A stretch of 64,000 nt of DNA from Bryopsis sp. KO-2023 (lineage: Eukaryota > Chlorophyta > Ulvophyceae > Bryopsidales > Bryopsidaceae): assembly GCA_030272585.1 (NCBI GenBank), contig BSYQ01000006.1, positions 3,497,001 through 3,561,000 on the forward strand. Reading direction: 5' to 3'. The translations under genes were made by a program, and so were the position numbers. Below, one piece after another: positions 43,177 to 54,533 of the stretch; the stretch's first letter is position 1, and each line of letters opens with the position of its first letter. The notes beneath the pieces are model-generated. The model saw nothing but the letters and a program-made list of their open reading frames with translations, was not told the DNA's origin and did not search any database.

Positions 43177-46100
43177 TCAAAACAATGGGCTCAGCCCATC
43201 CTCGACCAAAGCCACACCATGGTCCCGGCCATAGCCTGACTCGCACACGACCTGAAATATGAAAAATTACTTGACTCAGTGATTTCAGATATTTTATCTG
43301 TGCATTTTTGGTAAGGCTGAAAAAAAATCATTGGTCATCATTGCTATACATTGTTTCTTTTTTTCTGGTCCAAGTTCAACAAAAAAAATATTCCCTGAAA
43401 TTTTTATTTTCCTTTTTTGGATCAGAAATACAAACAAAAAAAGATAAAATATTTATTTATTTATTTTTCACTCAAACTCAAATCTTTTTTTTTCTGCAGT
43501 TTTTTTTCCTTACCTCATTGAACATGGCCAAGCATCCCATTCCAACAGCCTGGTCCCTCAGCGTCTTCATAACCGTCCACGTCCTCGCGGCACTGTCTGT
43601 CCAATGCATGGCGAGCTGTGTGTGGAGGTAGACCTGGAAAACACAAAGCACAGAAAAAAAGTTCTTAAAAATCTGCCTAAAAAACACACTTACCACAATA
43701 AAAAGACCACCCACCACCACAGCATTTTCAAAATTCAGTAAAAAAAATAAAATAAAAAAATAAAATAAAATAAAAAACAGGAAAAAAGAGGGGAGACACA
43801 AATTAAACATCAAGTATTTTTCAGACTTTAGGAGAACTCACCTTGTATTGGTTGGGTTCTTGGGATCCGTAAAAACCCGTCATGATCATCACGCGGTGCA
43901 AGACCCTCTCGGACAGCCCAAGCTGGCTCGGGGGGGTATTTTTCTTGATGCGCTTGGCTGCCCGAGAGGGCCTCCGTGTGACACCACCGCTGCTCCTGTC
44001 TGCATCGAGCTTGCGCTTCTTTGATTTCAATGGTGGCGATTGGGGGACGTCGATGTCCATGGGATCGTTGACGAGCTGCGAAAATGGCCATGCGGAAGAT
44101 GGGACCCAACCTGGATGATGGGGAGTACCTACATGATATCATTATTTCATAAGTGTGCTTTTTAAATCAGACAGATTTTTTTTTTAAAGCACAAGGCCAT
44201 AGGGCCGTTCACAGAAATGTGTCTGATTAATAGCCAATAGCCAATGCTCAATAGCCAATGCTACCCTGTGAAAAGCCCCAAACATTTCTCTGCCCCAAAA
44301 GATGGCTCAACCTGGTTGTCACTCTGTGAATCCCCAAAAGAAACCCGCTGGATCCAATTGCAAAGATATTATACTCTTGTTTTCAAGGAGGGGCTGGGGA
44401 TCCCCCAGCCCCTCTGAACTCCCACAGCCAAGTAACAAAAGAAAAAAAGAAAAAATGTAGAAAGAAGAATGCGGAAATTATACTTATTCCACTCTTTTTT
44501 TCTGGGGGGGGATATGGTCCTGATGAACTTACCGCTTGGCTGATCGTTTCCACCGCCTGCAGCTGAACTTGGGTCTGAAACTGCCAGAACCCCTGAAGAG
44601 AGCTTGTCCTTGCCAGATGGATCGACAGCATTTTTCTGTGGGACAAAAGCTGCCAGGACCCCTGAAGAGAGCTTGTCCTTGCCAGATGGATCGGCAGCAT
44701 TTTTCTGTGGGACAAAAGCAACACCAGCCTTACTCTCCAGTCACCATTTTCTCTATGTTTCAATCCTGTTCATCTGGTGGCGGTGATTGGACATGCACAA
44801 TATTGCAAATTTCGATGTATGTGTGAGTCAGTGCTAGTTTTTAAGGATTTCCATGGGAGGGCAGGGCCAACCAAAACAAAGCCAATGGCTGCAACTCTTT
44901 TGTTCCGGTTATCTTACCTCCGAATCGTTCGTTCCGTGGGCCAAGGAGCACTGGTTTGCAACACCCAGTGGAGCACTCGAATGCACGATACCGCCGCCGG
45001 CACTGCTCTCAGACCCTCCAATATTTCCGACAGGGACACCGCCATCACTTGGGGCACTGGATTGCACCATACCTCCTGGGTTGTCTGACGCACTGACATG
45101 GGCTGTAGGAACTCCTGCAATTACATTATTGGAAAAACAGTTTAGAGTCTGATGTACTACACATTGTGAGGGGCTGGAATCACATTCTCATAGAACTTAC
45201 AGTTATGGAAAATAAATGCTGCTGCATATAGGCTGCTGCAATTCCGAATGGGGGTTTAGTGATCACTTCAGCACAACTCCATATCGCAATTGGAGAACAT
45301 GACTTCTTTTGAAATTAGCTTGGCCAGTTCTGTACTTCGTGCAGACACTCCACAATTCTCTGTCACAAACTTTATAACGACGAGCCCGAAGAGAAATGCT
45401 CGGAATGTACGTTTTCCCTAACGCTGACACTAGCTTACAGTTGGCGCTTTCCGATTCAGAACCCCCCAAATATCCCAAAACAGTGCGCGCTTACCGGTCA
45501 AAGCAGCAGAGTGGCCGGATGTGGAGTTGTCGACATTGACATGCACAAGATTGCTGCCAACGTTTTGAGACCCTCCAAGATGTTCGGCGGGGCCACTGCC
45601 ACTGGGGGCACCATCACCACTGAGTTGCACCATAGCTCCTGTGTTGTCCAATCCACTGACATCGGCAGCAGAAAATCCTGCAATCCCATTATTGGAAAAA
45701 TAGTTCAGAGTCTGACATACCACACATTGTGAACCAGTGCCATCATCTCAGTACAACTCCATGTTGCACTTGGAAAACACAATTTTTTTGGGGAATTATT
45801 AGCTAAGGCAGATCAGTCATTACCAGTTCTGTTCGTCATGCAGCACACTACAGAATTCTCCATTACGAAGTTTATAACAGCCAATCAAAACCCCCCAAAC
45901 ATCCCAAAACAGCGTGAGCTTACCAGTCCATGCAGCACAAGAGTCGCCACGTTGACGGGATGCAAACTCATCGGAACCGTACCGAACTGGCATTTTGCCA
46001 TGGTCTGCCGGAGGTGGGGCCGTGACAGTGGGAGCACCTGCAGCGATTTGTTTTCTTAAATAGACATTTTGAATTGAACTGGAATTATTTCTTGCACAAG

Positions 46101-48049
46101 GCCTAAAAAAGGCCGATCACGAAAATCACGAAAATTCACATCTCGTTCACGAAAATTTGTATTTGGCTGACTCTAATAGCGAATGTCATCCTGTCAAAAA
46201 CTTTGTAAATCCCCCAAAAAAAGCCGTTGAAAAAACATGAACTTTTTATAGACATTTATATATATATTATATATTATTATTTTTTTTCGGGGGGGGGGGG
46301 GGGATGGTTTCGATGAACCTACCAACTTCATCATCACTCTTTCTTGGCAACTCCCCCGGCTGATGCACCACCCCATTCTCGGCATCCGCATCAAACTTTT
46401 CCCAGTCGATTCTTTTAGCCGGCGGGGTTCCAGGAGCATCCTCGGCGTCTCCTTCACCTTCCTCTTTTGGCAGCTCGCCCAGTTGATGCACGACCCCAGC
46501 CTCCACATCTGCATCGAACTGGTCCCAGTTCACGCGTCTGACTGGGGGCGTTCCCGGTTCATCATCAGCATCGTCGGTGTGGGCAGGGATCTTCAACGCG
46601 GGCAAAGACGGGAAACCTGCACACACAATTACACACGCACAAAGGTTCATTCTGCCCCCAATATGTATATACATATGTAAGGTGGTACCATCTCAGATCT
46701 GACCCAGAGCTGAGCTTCCTTTTTTGCAGCCAAGAGCCCAACCAAAACCCTCTGGACTGATTAGATCCCATGGTGGTTCCTGGAGCTTCGTCAGACAAGG
46801 AAGCTGTGCGGGAAACTGAAACGGAAATGGCGAGCTCAGCCGACTGCAGCAAATGGCAGCCCCTTTAAACAGGCTAGGTCGAGGTATCGGAGGTGCATTG
46901 ATCAGGCCCGCATGGCCTCCTGGCTGCAGTTTGGCTCTTTGTAAACAAGGATGCCAGCAAAGGAATACTCCATGGATGTGTGCGTTTGAACCACTCAGCC
47001 GGCACCCCATCAACTCCCGGAGCCTTCTTAGTTTTCAGGAGGTGGATTGCCAGCCAAATTTCCGCCTGAGAAACAGCCTCCTGCCAAGGTTCTTGCAATC
47101 CCAAACACGCCCTCCCCCAGCCCCGACCTGAGGCTACGAAGTAATGGACAAGATCTGTTGGCTGCTTCTCCTCCTCTTCGGATTGGCCGGTTTCCGGGTC
47201 CGGTACCGTGAAAGCCCTAATGAAGGAGCAACTGGTTGGACAACCTCGAGTACTGGGGGCTCGGAGCACCAAAGCACTGTGCAGGGAGATTGAAGCATGT
47301 CCAGGGGTGCACTTCACTGCTTGTGAGGAGTGGCAGTGGCGATCTTTTTCGAAGGGGAAGCTCCTCTTCCAGTTAGTTCTACAGCCCCAATTAACCTATG
47401 ATTCCTCTTGGTCTGATTCCCTCCCTCGAGCTGTTATAGCAAGGATTGGGCAGTGGCCACGGCGACATTTTCTTGCATCTCCACCAGATTTTTGGCTCCT
47501 CTCCTACATGCTGGATTTTTGGGACTCCATTGAACCCGGAACCACCTCCTTCGGGATTGTGAGGCCCTTCAGTCCTTCCGGGCGAGCCGGGGGCTGAGTG
47601 GGGGCTGAGTGGGCTGGATACGGATATTTGGATAAACTATATTTTTCTGTGAATGGGCTGCACCATGGCCTTTTGGTCTTTTGCAGAATAATTCCAATTT
47701 CAAAAATAGAAGGTGGCAAAACCAAAAGAAAGCAACTGAAAATATTTGCTTGCAAATGCCCATCGAATGGGGCAGTATATAACTATATAACTATATATCT
47801 ATATCTATATATAGATAGTTTGATTGTTTTTGATTTTTTTGATTTTTTGGGGGGGAGGAGGGGGGGGTTGAACCTACCATCAGTTCCTGACGTTCCTTCT
47901 TGATTGACGCTTTCCTGATCGACAAATCTTTGGGGGCCAGCAGCACCGTCGTCACCACCACCCTCGCCAAGGCTCCCCGACTGCCCTCTGTCGTCGTCTG
48001 GATCTCTCTCCCTCTTGCGCGTCCCGTTGTCGTCCCGCCGTCCGTCCAT
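43177..48049 (-). CDS. Unknown 537-aa protein, 9 exons with duplicated exons
   Basis: Exons in order: 48049-47878, 46616-46323, 46037-45924, 45677-45495, 45114-44918, 44704-44533, 44128-43842, 43633-43514, 43251-43177. Every junction is GT-AG and phase-consistent, and the sum is 537 codons plus stop. Exon 1 is basic and acidic (GRRDDNGTRKRERDPDDD). Exon 2 holds two copies of a 38-residue unit (EPGTPPVRRVNWDQFDADVE, APGTPPAKRIDWEKFDADAE). Exons 4 and 5 are paralogous (AADVSGLDNTGAMVQ, AHVSASDNPGGMVQ). Exon 6 holds two 23-residue copies (KNAADPSGKDKLSSGVLA). Exon 7 has a nuclear-signal-like KSKKRKL and RAAKRIKK. The last about 110 residues look globular and are not repetitive (VMIMTGFYGSQEPNQYK, MHWTDSAARTWTVMKTLRDQ). 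I do not recognise the family. A nuclear role is inferred only from the basic clusters. Confidence 0.72.
44567..44704 (-). repeat. 69 bp tandem duplication including a splice acceptor
   Basis: Two copies (44704-44636 and 44635-44567) of a unit ending CTTTTGTCCCACAG. The first AG is the exon 6 acceptor; the second lies inside the exon, 69 nt in, in frame. Confidence 0.8.
44918..46037 (-). repeat. Tandem exon-plus-intron duplication, period about 563 bp
   Basis: Exons 4 and 5 and the introns before them (45678-45923 and 45115-45494) are related. Both introns carry CATTATTGGAAAAA, CACACATTGTGA, ACAACTCCAT and ACAGAATTCTC-like blocks in the same order. Confidence 0.75.
46850..47320 (-). mobile_element. 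Degenerate LINE (non-LTR retrotransposon) fragment
   Basis: A minus-strand frame contains AIHLLKTKKAPGVDGVPAEW, the conserved N-terminal block of LINE reverse transcriptases (consensus KAPGPDGIP). Surrounding residues (EAVSQAEIWLAIHLL) fit. No full RT domain or endonuclease is seen. It sits in intron 1 of the 537-aa gene, same orientation. Confidence 0.75.
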
Positions 48050-48559
48050 TTTCTTGCTGGCGCACTTCACTCCTCTGACTCGAACACTGACGTGGCAAGT
48101 CTCTCCAACAATAGTAGGGTAAGGAGTGAGGAATGCCGCGCCGTCACCGAATTCGGCGCGGTAGTGGTTGACACGGAGTCCACTCACGCTTCCTGTCGGA
48201 CACCAGCGACGTCAAGTCTGACATCATCGAGTTGAGAAGATAAAAGATCAAGGGCCCCGTGAGGCTAACTTTTCACATAGACCACCCCAAGAGCACCATG
48301 AACTATCAATGTGCTCGATTTTGATCAAGGGTGCCAGCACGTGAGGTATCGGCGATTTTTGGAGAGTTTCCAGACACTTACTGGGCTTCGAGTGCCTCCT
48401 GACGCCTCCCAGACGTCGCGGGAACCTACCAAGTGCGAGGCATTTGTGTGGATGTGTGATATGGTGCACCCTTTTTTTTTTATTACTGTGGGTGTCTTCT
48501 TCGATTCAGGACGGTATTTGGCAGGTTTGGCTAAAATGGAGGTTTTTGGCGAGGAGAGA

Positions 48560-48830
48560 GTTTTCAGTGTGTCTCTTGCGAGTTTCAGTGTGAGTGTTCA
48601 GTGTGGTTCAGAGTGTTCAGTGTGGTTCAGAGTGTTTCAGTGTTCAAGTGTGTTTTCAGAGTTTAAGTGTCAGCAGTTTCAGTGCGTTTTCAGAGTTCAA
48701 GTGTGTTTTCAGAGTTTTCAAGTGTGTTTTCAGAAGTTTCAGTGTGTTTTCAGAGTTTGCAGTGTTTTTTTCAAGCAGTGTTGAGAGTGTTTAGGGTGTT
48801 CAGCAGTGTTTTAGTGTTGAGGCATAGAGA
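48560..48830. repeat. TTCAGTGTG/TTCAGAGTG minisatellite
   Basis: Many imperfect copies of a 10-20 bp unit (GTGTTTTCAGAGTT and GTTCAGTGTG types) over about 270 bp. The surrounding 48050-49058 stretch holds nothing else I can support. Confidence 0.8.
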
Positions 48831-49058
48831 GAGGCATGTTGTCCAGCCTGTGGTTTACAAGCTACAAAGAACACAAGCACACACAAGACGTGTACAAAAT
48901 TGTTTCACCTTATCCCATCTCTTCGAAGAGAATATGCAGTATCCACTATTGATCTCTGCCTGCAGCTTAAATAACAAAAAAAAATTAACAATCAAAAAGT
49001 AGGAAGAAATATAAAAACTGCAAAAAAAAAAAGACAATGATTGTAATTTTGAATTCGC

Positions 49059-49198
49059 TTACAAAAAAAAGTTCAGGAAAAAAAGGTGGGATCTATTTGC
49101 CTGCCTGAGGGATGCTATCTTCCGCTCCTGAAAATGTATATTGTTCTGTTCACTTACCAAAAAAAGTTCAGGAAAAAAAGGTAGGATCTATTTGCCTG
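49059..49198. repeat. 95 bp tandem repeat, second copy split by the LTR element
   Basis: GTTCAGGAAAAAAAGG units at 49071 and 49166. Copy 2 stops at 49198 and resumes at 57067 (CCTGCCTGAGGGATGCTATC), to be compared with the uninterrupted copy 1 at about 49098-49120. Confidence 0.85.
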
Positions 49199-49525
49199 TG
49201 TTGTTACTGGAAGAACGAGCCTTCCGCAAAAAAAGTCTTACAACAAAAAGACAACCCCGAACTCCCGTTCACAGACTTTCCTTCCCGACTCACTCAACTC
49301 TCACACTTCCTCCACTGACTCATACCTCGTACTTCTAACGTAAAACCCCTACTGCCATGGGGCCTCTCACCCGCACTGACCAGTCGATTCAACACATTTG
49401 ACATCGCTCTCAGAGTCAAATCGTGTGGTAGTACTTTCATTAGAAATGAGTGTCCGTTGTGTGGATTGGTTGATGTGACGCTCTTATGTCTGTCTTTCAG
49501 TACTTGTGTTCTACCCGGTCCAACA
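49199..49525 (-). repeat. 3' LTR of the second retrotransposon
   Basis: 327 bp direct repeat of 56740-57066. Confidence 0.95.
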
Positions 49526-49725
49526 CGCTTCACTGCCTCAAACCTCCGAAAAAGTTCTACTCGTGGTAGAAGAAACTAATATCCTCACTTCCACACCAGT
49601 GTAGCCTTCTCCTACACTGTGTTTCATCAGAAAAAAACATCCCTCACCGGATGGAAAAGAAACCTTCTCTCCTCCGTTTACTATGTCTTCTGGTCCTACC
49701 TATTCTCTCATCACCACCATTCTAC

Positions 49726-52700
49726 TCAGAAGAAGTGCCTGATCTGTGATTTGTGCACTTCTAGGAAGGGTTTCCTACCCCTCCTGAGTTTGCCATTGGT
49801 TTCCTCAATCCTGACTCGACTGGGGGAAATCAGTTCCACTATTTTATATGGTCCCTTCCAACTTGCACTGAATTTCTGATCCTTTTTTTCAGCCCTTGCT
49901 GAATCATATAAAAGGACCTCCTCTCCCAGAAAATGATTCCAGTCAGACAATTTTTTCTGTGCATTCACCTTATCTCTGCTCTCCTTCAATCTCTGTTGAA
50001 TTCTATCCCACTCCTTGCTTGATAGTGTCCACACTTTGCATGGTGGCCATCCAGTGGTTCTATTCACCATGTTGCAGACCATCCAGTTGGCCTTCTGCAG
50101 CCAATCATCCCAATACCCTCCATGATCCAACAACAGTACTCTGATTTTAGAAATCAGAGCTCTGTTCCTCCTCTCCACCACTCCATTCGCTCTGTGGTGA
50201 TAAGGGGGTGTCCTCCAAACCTGAATGTGGTTGTCTTTGTACCATGCTCTCATGTCCTTCGAATGGAAGTAGGCAGCTCCATCACATAATAGGTTGTCTG
50301 GAGATCCATGAGTCGCTATCCACTCACCTAAACACTCTCTGACCTGTTTCCCCTTCACCTCCTTTGTCTTCCAAACCATCGAATCACGAGAGAGGTGGTC
50401 CACCACCACTACTATATGATTGTGGCCAGACCTACCAGAGGGTAGTGGACCGATGATGTCCATGCCCACTGTTTGACCAGGGTGGGTTAGATGCCCAGCT
50501 CCCCTAAGAAGTTCTTTTTCCTTCTTAGGGGCTACCCTCTGGCAGGTCTGGCAGTACCTCTGAATTTCCTCCAGATCTCCTCTATTAGCCTTCCATCCAT
50601 GTTGTGCACACAGCCATAGCAATTTTTGTGGGCTCCAGTGTCCCTCCTTGTGCAACCGTTCCAGCTGATCTCTGCTCAGCTCTTTCCCTTCCGCTATCTT
50701 GCCCAACTCCTCTCCTCTTGAGCCTCCTGTATATGCATGTCCCAACTCTGTGTTTCCTGACATGCCAGACCTTCCTGAATCACTCTCTTTAGAGTCCACT
50801 GCCTCAGCCTGCTCCAGCACCTGTTCTGTTGATCTGTTGGATCCTCCTGATTCCATGCTTGTGTTTTTACTGATTTGCATCTCTTGTGGTTCAAGTGCAC
50901 ACACCTGCCCTTGTGTTTGTGTTGGCCTGCTGTACCATCTAGACAGGAGATCAGCCCAAGGGTTAGATGTCCCTGGCAGGAATTGAACCCTCAACCTTCC
51001 AGGGGAGGGATAGTTCTCTGCCAACCAAGCCAAGAGACGCACCACTCTGATGTCCTCCACGACTTCTTTCGGTGCTAACTTCGTAATCCTTTGCACTGCT
51101 GAGTTCGAATCAGTGTGCAGGGTTAGCTGACCCCCAGCCACCACCTGTGAAACCGATTTCAATGCCCATATTAGAGCTTGAAGCTCCCCCAAATAGGAGC
51201 TGACTTTTTCTCCTCCCTTATCCGCACACTTTCGACTGTTGAGGCTGACGATACACCCCTCTGAGGGGGTACCTCTGAACAGAACATACCCCCACCCAGA
51301 GGATGACCAGTCTGTAAACAGATTATACTCTCCAGAATCTGAATTACCCAACTTGACATTATTAGTCAGTATGGATTTCCATGCTTCTGCCACCAACTGT
51401 TGCATGAGTTTCGGATTCGATCCCTTGGGAAGCTCCAGCAGAGGTTGAATGATGTTATGGAAATTCGGGCAAACTCCCCTGCAGACATTAAGCATGCCGA
51501 CGAATTGACGGACGTCCCTGACGTCGCGCATTTCTGGCAACTGACGCACTTGGTCGTCGACGTAGCGTCGAAGGCCGTAGCTCCCCTTCGTGACCGTGTA
51601 CCCCAAGTAGGTAACCTCCTTTTGTCTGACGACCGCTTTTTTCCTGTTTATCCGTAATCCCATTTCGTCGAGCCTGGTCAGAACACGTCGCAGGTTCCTG
51701 TCATGGCCTTCGACGCCTTCTCCGCCGATTATGAGGTCGTCGACGAAGTTACGCCCGGGGTATCCATGGATAGAGCTCCGGATGCGGGAGTGGAACAGCC
51801 CTGGCGAACAGTTCCAGCCCTGGGGGAGACGGAGGTAGGTGTAATCCCCCTCTCCGGTTTCGAACGCGAAGAGGGGTTGGAGGGCGTCGCAAACGTCCAC
51901 CTGGAAGAAGCCCTGCTCCAGATCCAGGACGGTGAAGTAGTCCCACTCCGGTGGGATCGACTTCAGCACATCCCGGACATGGAGCAGGGACGTCTTCCAG
52001 GCGTCCGAGTACGAGTTCAGGAGGCGGAAGTCCACCGTTTTCCTGACTTTGCCATTGGGTTTGCGGAGGAACAGGACCGGGGAGAACAGAGCCCGCTCGC
52101 CGACGCCCAGGGGACGGATGACGCCTTGCCCCTGCAACGAGGTAAGCAGTTTTCGAATCTCCTTAGGCGCGACGTCGGTGGCGTAGTACCGTATCCCCGT
52201 GTTGTGCAGCGGAATCCTGTGGAAGGGAACGCGCCATTTCACCTCCCTGTGGCAAACCCGAAGAGGAGCAGCAGTCGCCTTTGCGTCTCTGCTAAGGTCG
52301 TCACGAATCACGTTCGGAAATTCGCGTCGCCAGTATTCCACTGAGCCTGTATCCTCCGTCTCTGACTGCGTTTCCGACGTGCAGGCAGGGTGTTCCTGAG
52401 TGGTTTGCACCGTAGCAGTATGTCCGTTCCAGAGTCTTTCCCCTGTCCCTACTGCTGTGGTGTTGTCGAGAAGGTCGTCAGCCACCTCCTCCCAAATCGT
52501 CGTCAGGTGAGAGAAAGGGGATGTAGTGTGTTCGCTAAAACTTCTGCCTGGTGGTTTCCCTCTGAGGGCTTCCCAGTACTTCCAGAGATCAAGGTGCTCC
52601 TGTTCCACTGTCCCCCCTACCCCCCCCCTGGGTGAGCAGAGTAATTTTTCCTCTTGAAGGTGAGAGACTGAACTCTGGTTTTTCCCCAGTATGTCACTGT

Positions 52701-53348
52701 TAGTGGGACTCTCAGTAGTTACAGTCTGTCCCTCATTGTGTGTTTGTTCCACTGCCCCGACTACCCCCCCCCTGGGTGAGCAGCTCCCTTTTTCCTTTTG
52801 TGAACTCTGAACTGTACTCTGGCTCTGTCCCAATGTTTCCCTGTCTGTAGGACTCTCAGTAGCTACAGCTTTGCTTTCTTGCAGCAGAGTGCTGTGTGCA
52901 GTCAGGCTGTTAGGTGTGAGGACACTCTGGGTGCCTTGGTCTTCCCCACATGTCCGTCCCTCACTCCCCCTTGGTATGTCCCTCCATTGATCCTGCTGGG
53001 GGGTGGAGAATGTACCCTGGCTTGTCCCCAGTGTAGCACTGTTTGCAGGACTCTCAGAAGCTACATTCTCCTCCTGTGTGTGGAATTTCGACTGCTGTAC
53101 CCTTCCCTGAGGATCTGACTTGGGTAAGTGATGTACAGCCTCTGAACTGCTGGTGTGTAAGCCAAAATTCTTTTCTCCCTTCTCCCTATCTGAACTGATG
53201 AACTGTCCAGTAGCATTAGAGCTATTGGGCTGACATTCAAAGTCTGTGTTTGATGTCTGTGTTCTCCCCTCATTCTCAGAGTCCTTCCCCTCAATCCTGT
53301 CCCTGAGTGGATAGTGCGTAGCAGAACTCACATCCAGTTCTGTGAGAG
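49726..53348 (-). CDS. Pol of the second retrotransposon: linker, RT, RNase H, integrase
   Basis: About 1200 aa, open from the edge of the first MITE. The N-terminal third is a low-complexity linker with imperfect repeats (ATESPTDRETLGQSQST, TTESPTNSDILGKNQSS). Then come RT (KTVDFRLLNSYS, FVDDLIIGG at the catalytic site), RNase H (LFTDWSSSGWGYVLF, LHTDSNSAVQ), and integrase with a zinc finger (YCQTCQRVAPK), and D,D,E residues in GMDIIGPLP, LLCDGAAYF and NGVVERRNRAL. The C-terminus (GPYKIVELISPSRVRIEETN) is an SH3-like tail with no chromodomain. The reading frame continues across the MITE into 53822-54029 and through a UAG into Gag-protease. Confidence 0.93.
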
Positions 53349-53813
53349 CAGAGATAGGACTTGGGCCAAATTTTTGGTCCGACTCCGGTCCGGTCCGGTT
53401 ACGGTCGGGTTACGGTCACCGTACTACGGCCGTAACTCCGTACCGTAACCGGAGTAATATGTTGTTTTTACGGTACGGAACAGGTACGCTATAACTACGG
53501 TAGGCCCTAAATCACCGTGAAGTAGCGTGGTTCAGTGCTAAAGCGTTAGGCTGCAGTCAGTAGGGTCGCGGGTTCGAATCCCCCTGGGTTCCTTTGGAAT
53601 CGCGGGACCCTGCGGGGGTCACTTTCTACGGTTTACGGTTGTTACGGCCGTTACGGTCGTTACGGTCCGGTACGGAGCGGTACGGAGTGGTACGGTGCTA
53701 CGGTTACGGCCGTAAAAGTACGATTTTCTGACGAAAATTGTACTCCGGTTACGGTCCGGTTACGGTGGTTACGGTCCGGTTACGGTGACCGTAACCGTAA
53801 AGTCCTATCTCTG
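53349..53813. mobile_element. hAT-like MITE with tRNA-like core, copy 1
   Basis: 465 bp with 13 bp terminal inverted repeats (CAGAGATAGGACT / AGTCCTATCTCTG) and a perfect 8 bp target duplication TGTGAGAG (53341-53348 and 53814-53821), the size used by hAT transposases. Both ends are packed with GGTTACGG and TACGGTCCGG-type subterminal motifs. The centre holds a tRNA-like segment. It has no coding capacity. As far as I can read it is identical to copy 2. Confidence 0.93.
53520..53590 (+). promoter_or_regulatory. tRNA-like segment with A and B boxes in MITE copy 1
   Basis: A-box-like TAGCGTGGTTCAGTGC at 53523-53538 and a perfect B box GGTTCGAATCC at 53571-53581. The middle (TTAGGCTGCAGTCAGTA) resembles a tRNA-Cys(GCA) anticodon arm with broken pairing. 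The acceptor stem cannot form, so this is a relic or a Pol III promoter rather than a working tRNA. Confidence 0.65.
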
Positions 53814-53821
53814 TGTGAGAG

Positions 53822-54533
53822 AGGCTGTGCTCTGGCTCTTCCTCAGTGTTGCACTGTTTGTTGGATTCTCAGTAGCTACAGCCTCACTGTTCTGTGTTGT
53901 TAAACTCCGTAACACACACCCATCCCCTGAACTGAGATGCTGTTCTCCAGAGTCGGAACTGATGGTCGGTATATCCCTGTTTTGGGCAGAATTCGATAGT
54001 ACTCTACTGTCCCCCTCTGGGCTCAACTGCTATCCAACAGATGCAAGCTGGCCTGTTTGTGAATCACAGTCCTGATTCGACTGCATTGTGCCCCAACTGC
54101 CCTTCGAACCACTGGTTCTGTCAAACACTTCCAGTGACCCACAGTCATTCTTTGGTGGTGGAAAAGAAACCTTTTTACATCCTCCATCTCCCTGTTTTTC
54201 TATTCCAGAACACCCCCCCTCCTCAGATTCCACTTCCTGTGGTGGAAAAGAAACTGTTTGACATCCTCCATCTCCCTTCTTTTCAATCCCAAAACACCCC
54301 TCCTCCTCAGGTTCCACTTCCTCCTTCTCTCTGAGATCCAAACCATGGGGCAGTAAACCATCCTCCTCCTGTTCGACACATTCCTCCTCTGCTCCTCCTT
54401 CCTCTATCACCACCGGCGTTCCCTCAGCCACCCTGAAGCTAACCAAACACAGTTTTGCAGTAAGCATCCTCGCCTCCAACTGGGCGTTATACAGCGTGAG
54501 TCGAACTCTTCCGTCGGAGTTCGTCGTCACAGA
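53822..54533 (-). CDS. Gag-protease end, in-frame UAG and start of the pol linker (between MITEs)
   Basis: 54533-54033 continues the Gag-protease frame into a Glu-rich tail containing a duplicated unit (EGCFGIEKKGDGGC, GGCSGIEKQGDGGC). It ends at UAG 54032-54030, followed by CAG UUG. The same frame is open beyond the UAG to 53822 (ENPTNSATLRKSQSTA), then is cut by MITE copy 1. Each MITE plus duplication adds 473 nt, which accounts exactly for the apparent frame changes. Confidence 0.85.

Noticed and set aside
46693-47320. Host exons within intron 1 of the 537-aa gene
   Set aside because: The open frames here belong to a LINE reverse-transcriptase fragment; exons 1 and 2 join in phase without them.
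53520-53590. Functional tRNA-Cys gene
   Set aside because: The B box is perfect and the anticodon region is Cys-like, but acceptor and anticodon stems do not pair, and the segment is embedded in a repeated MITE.
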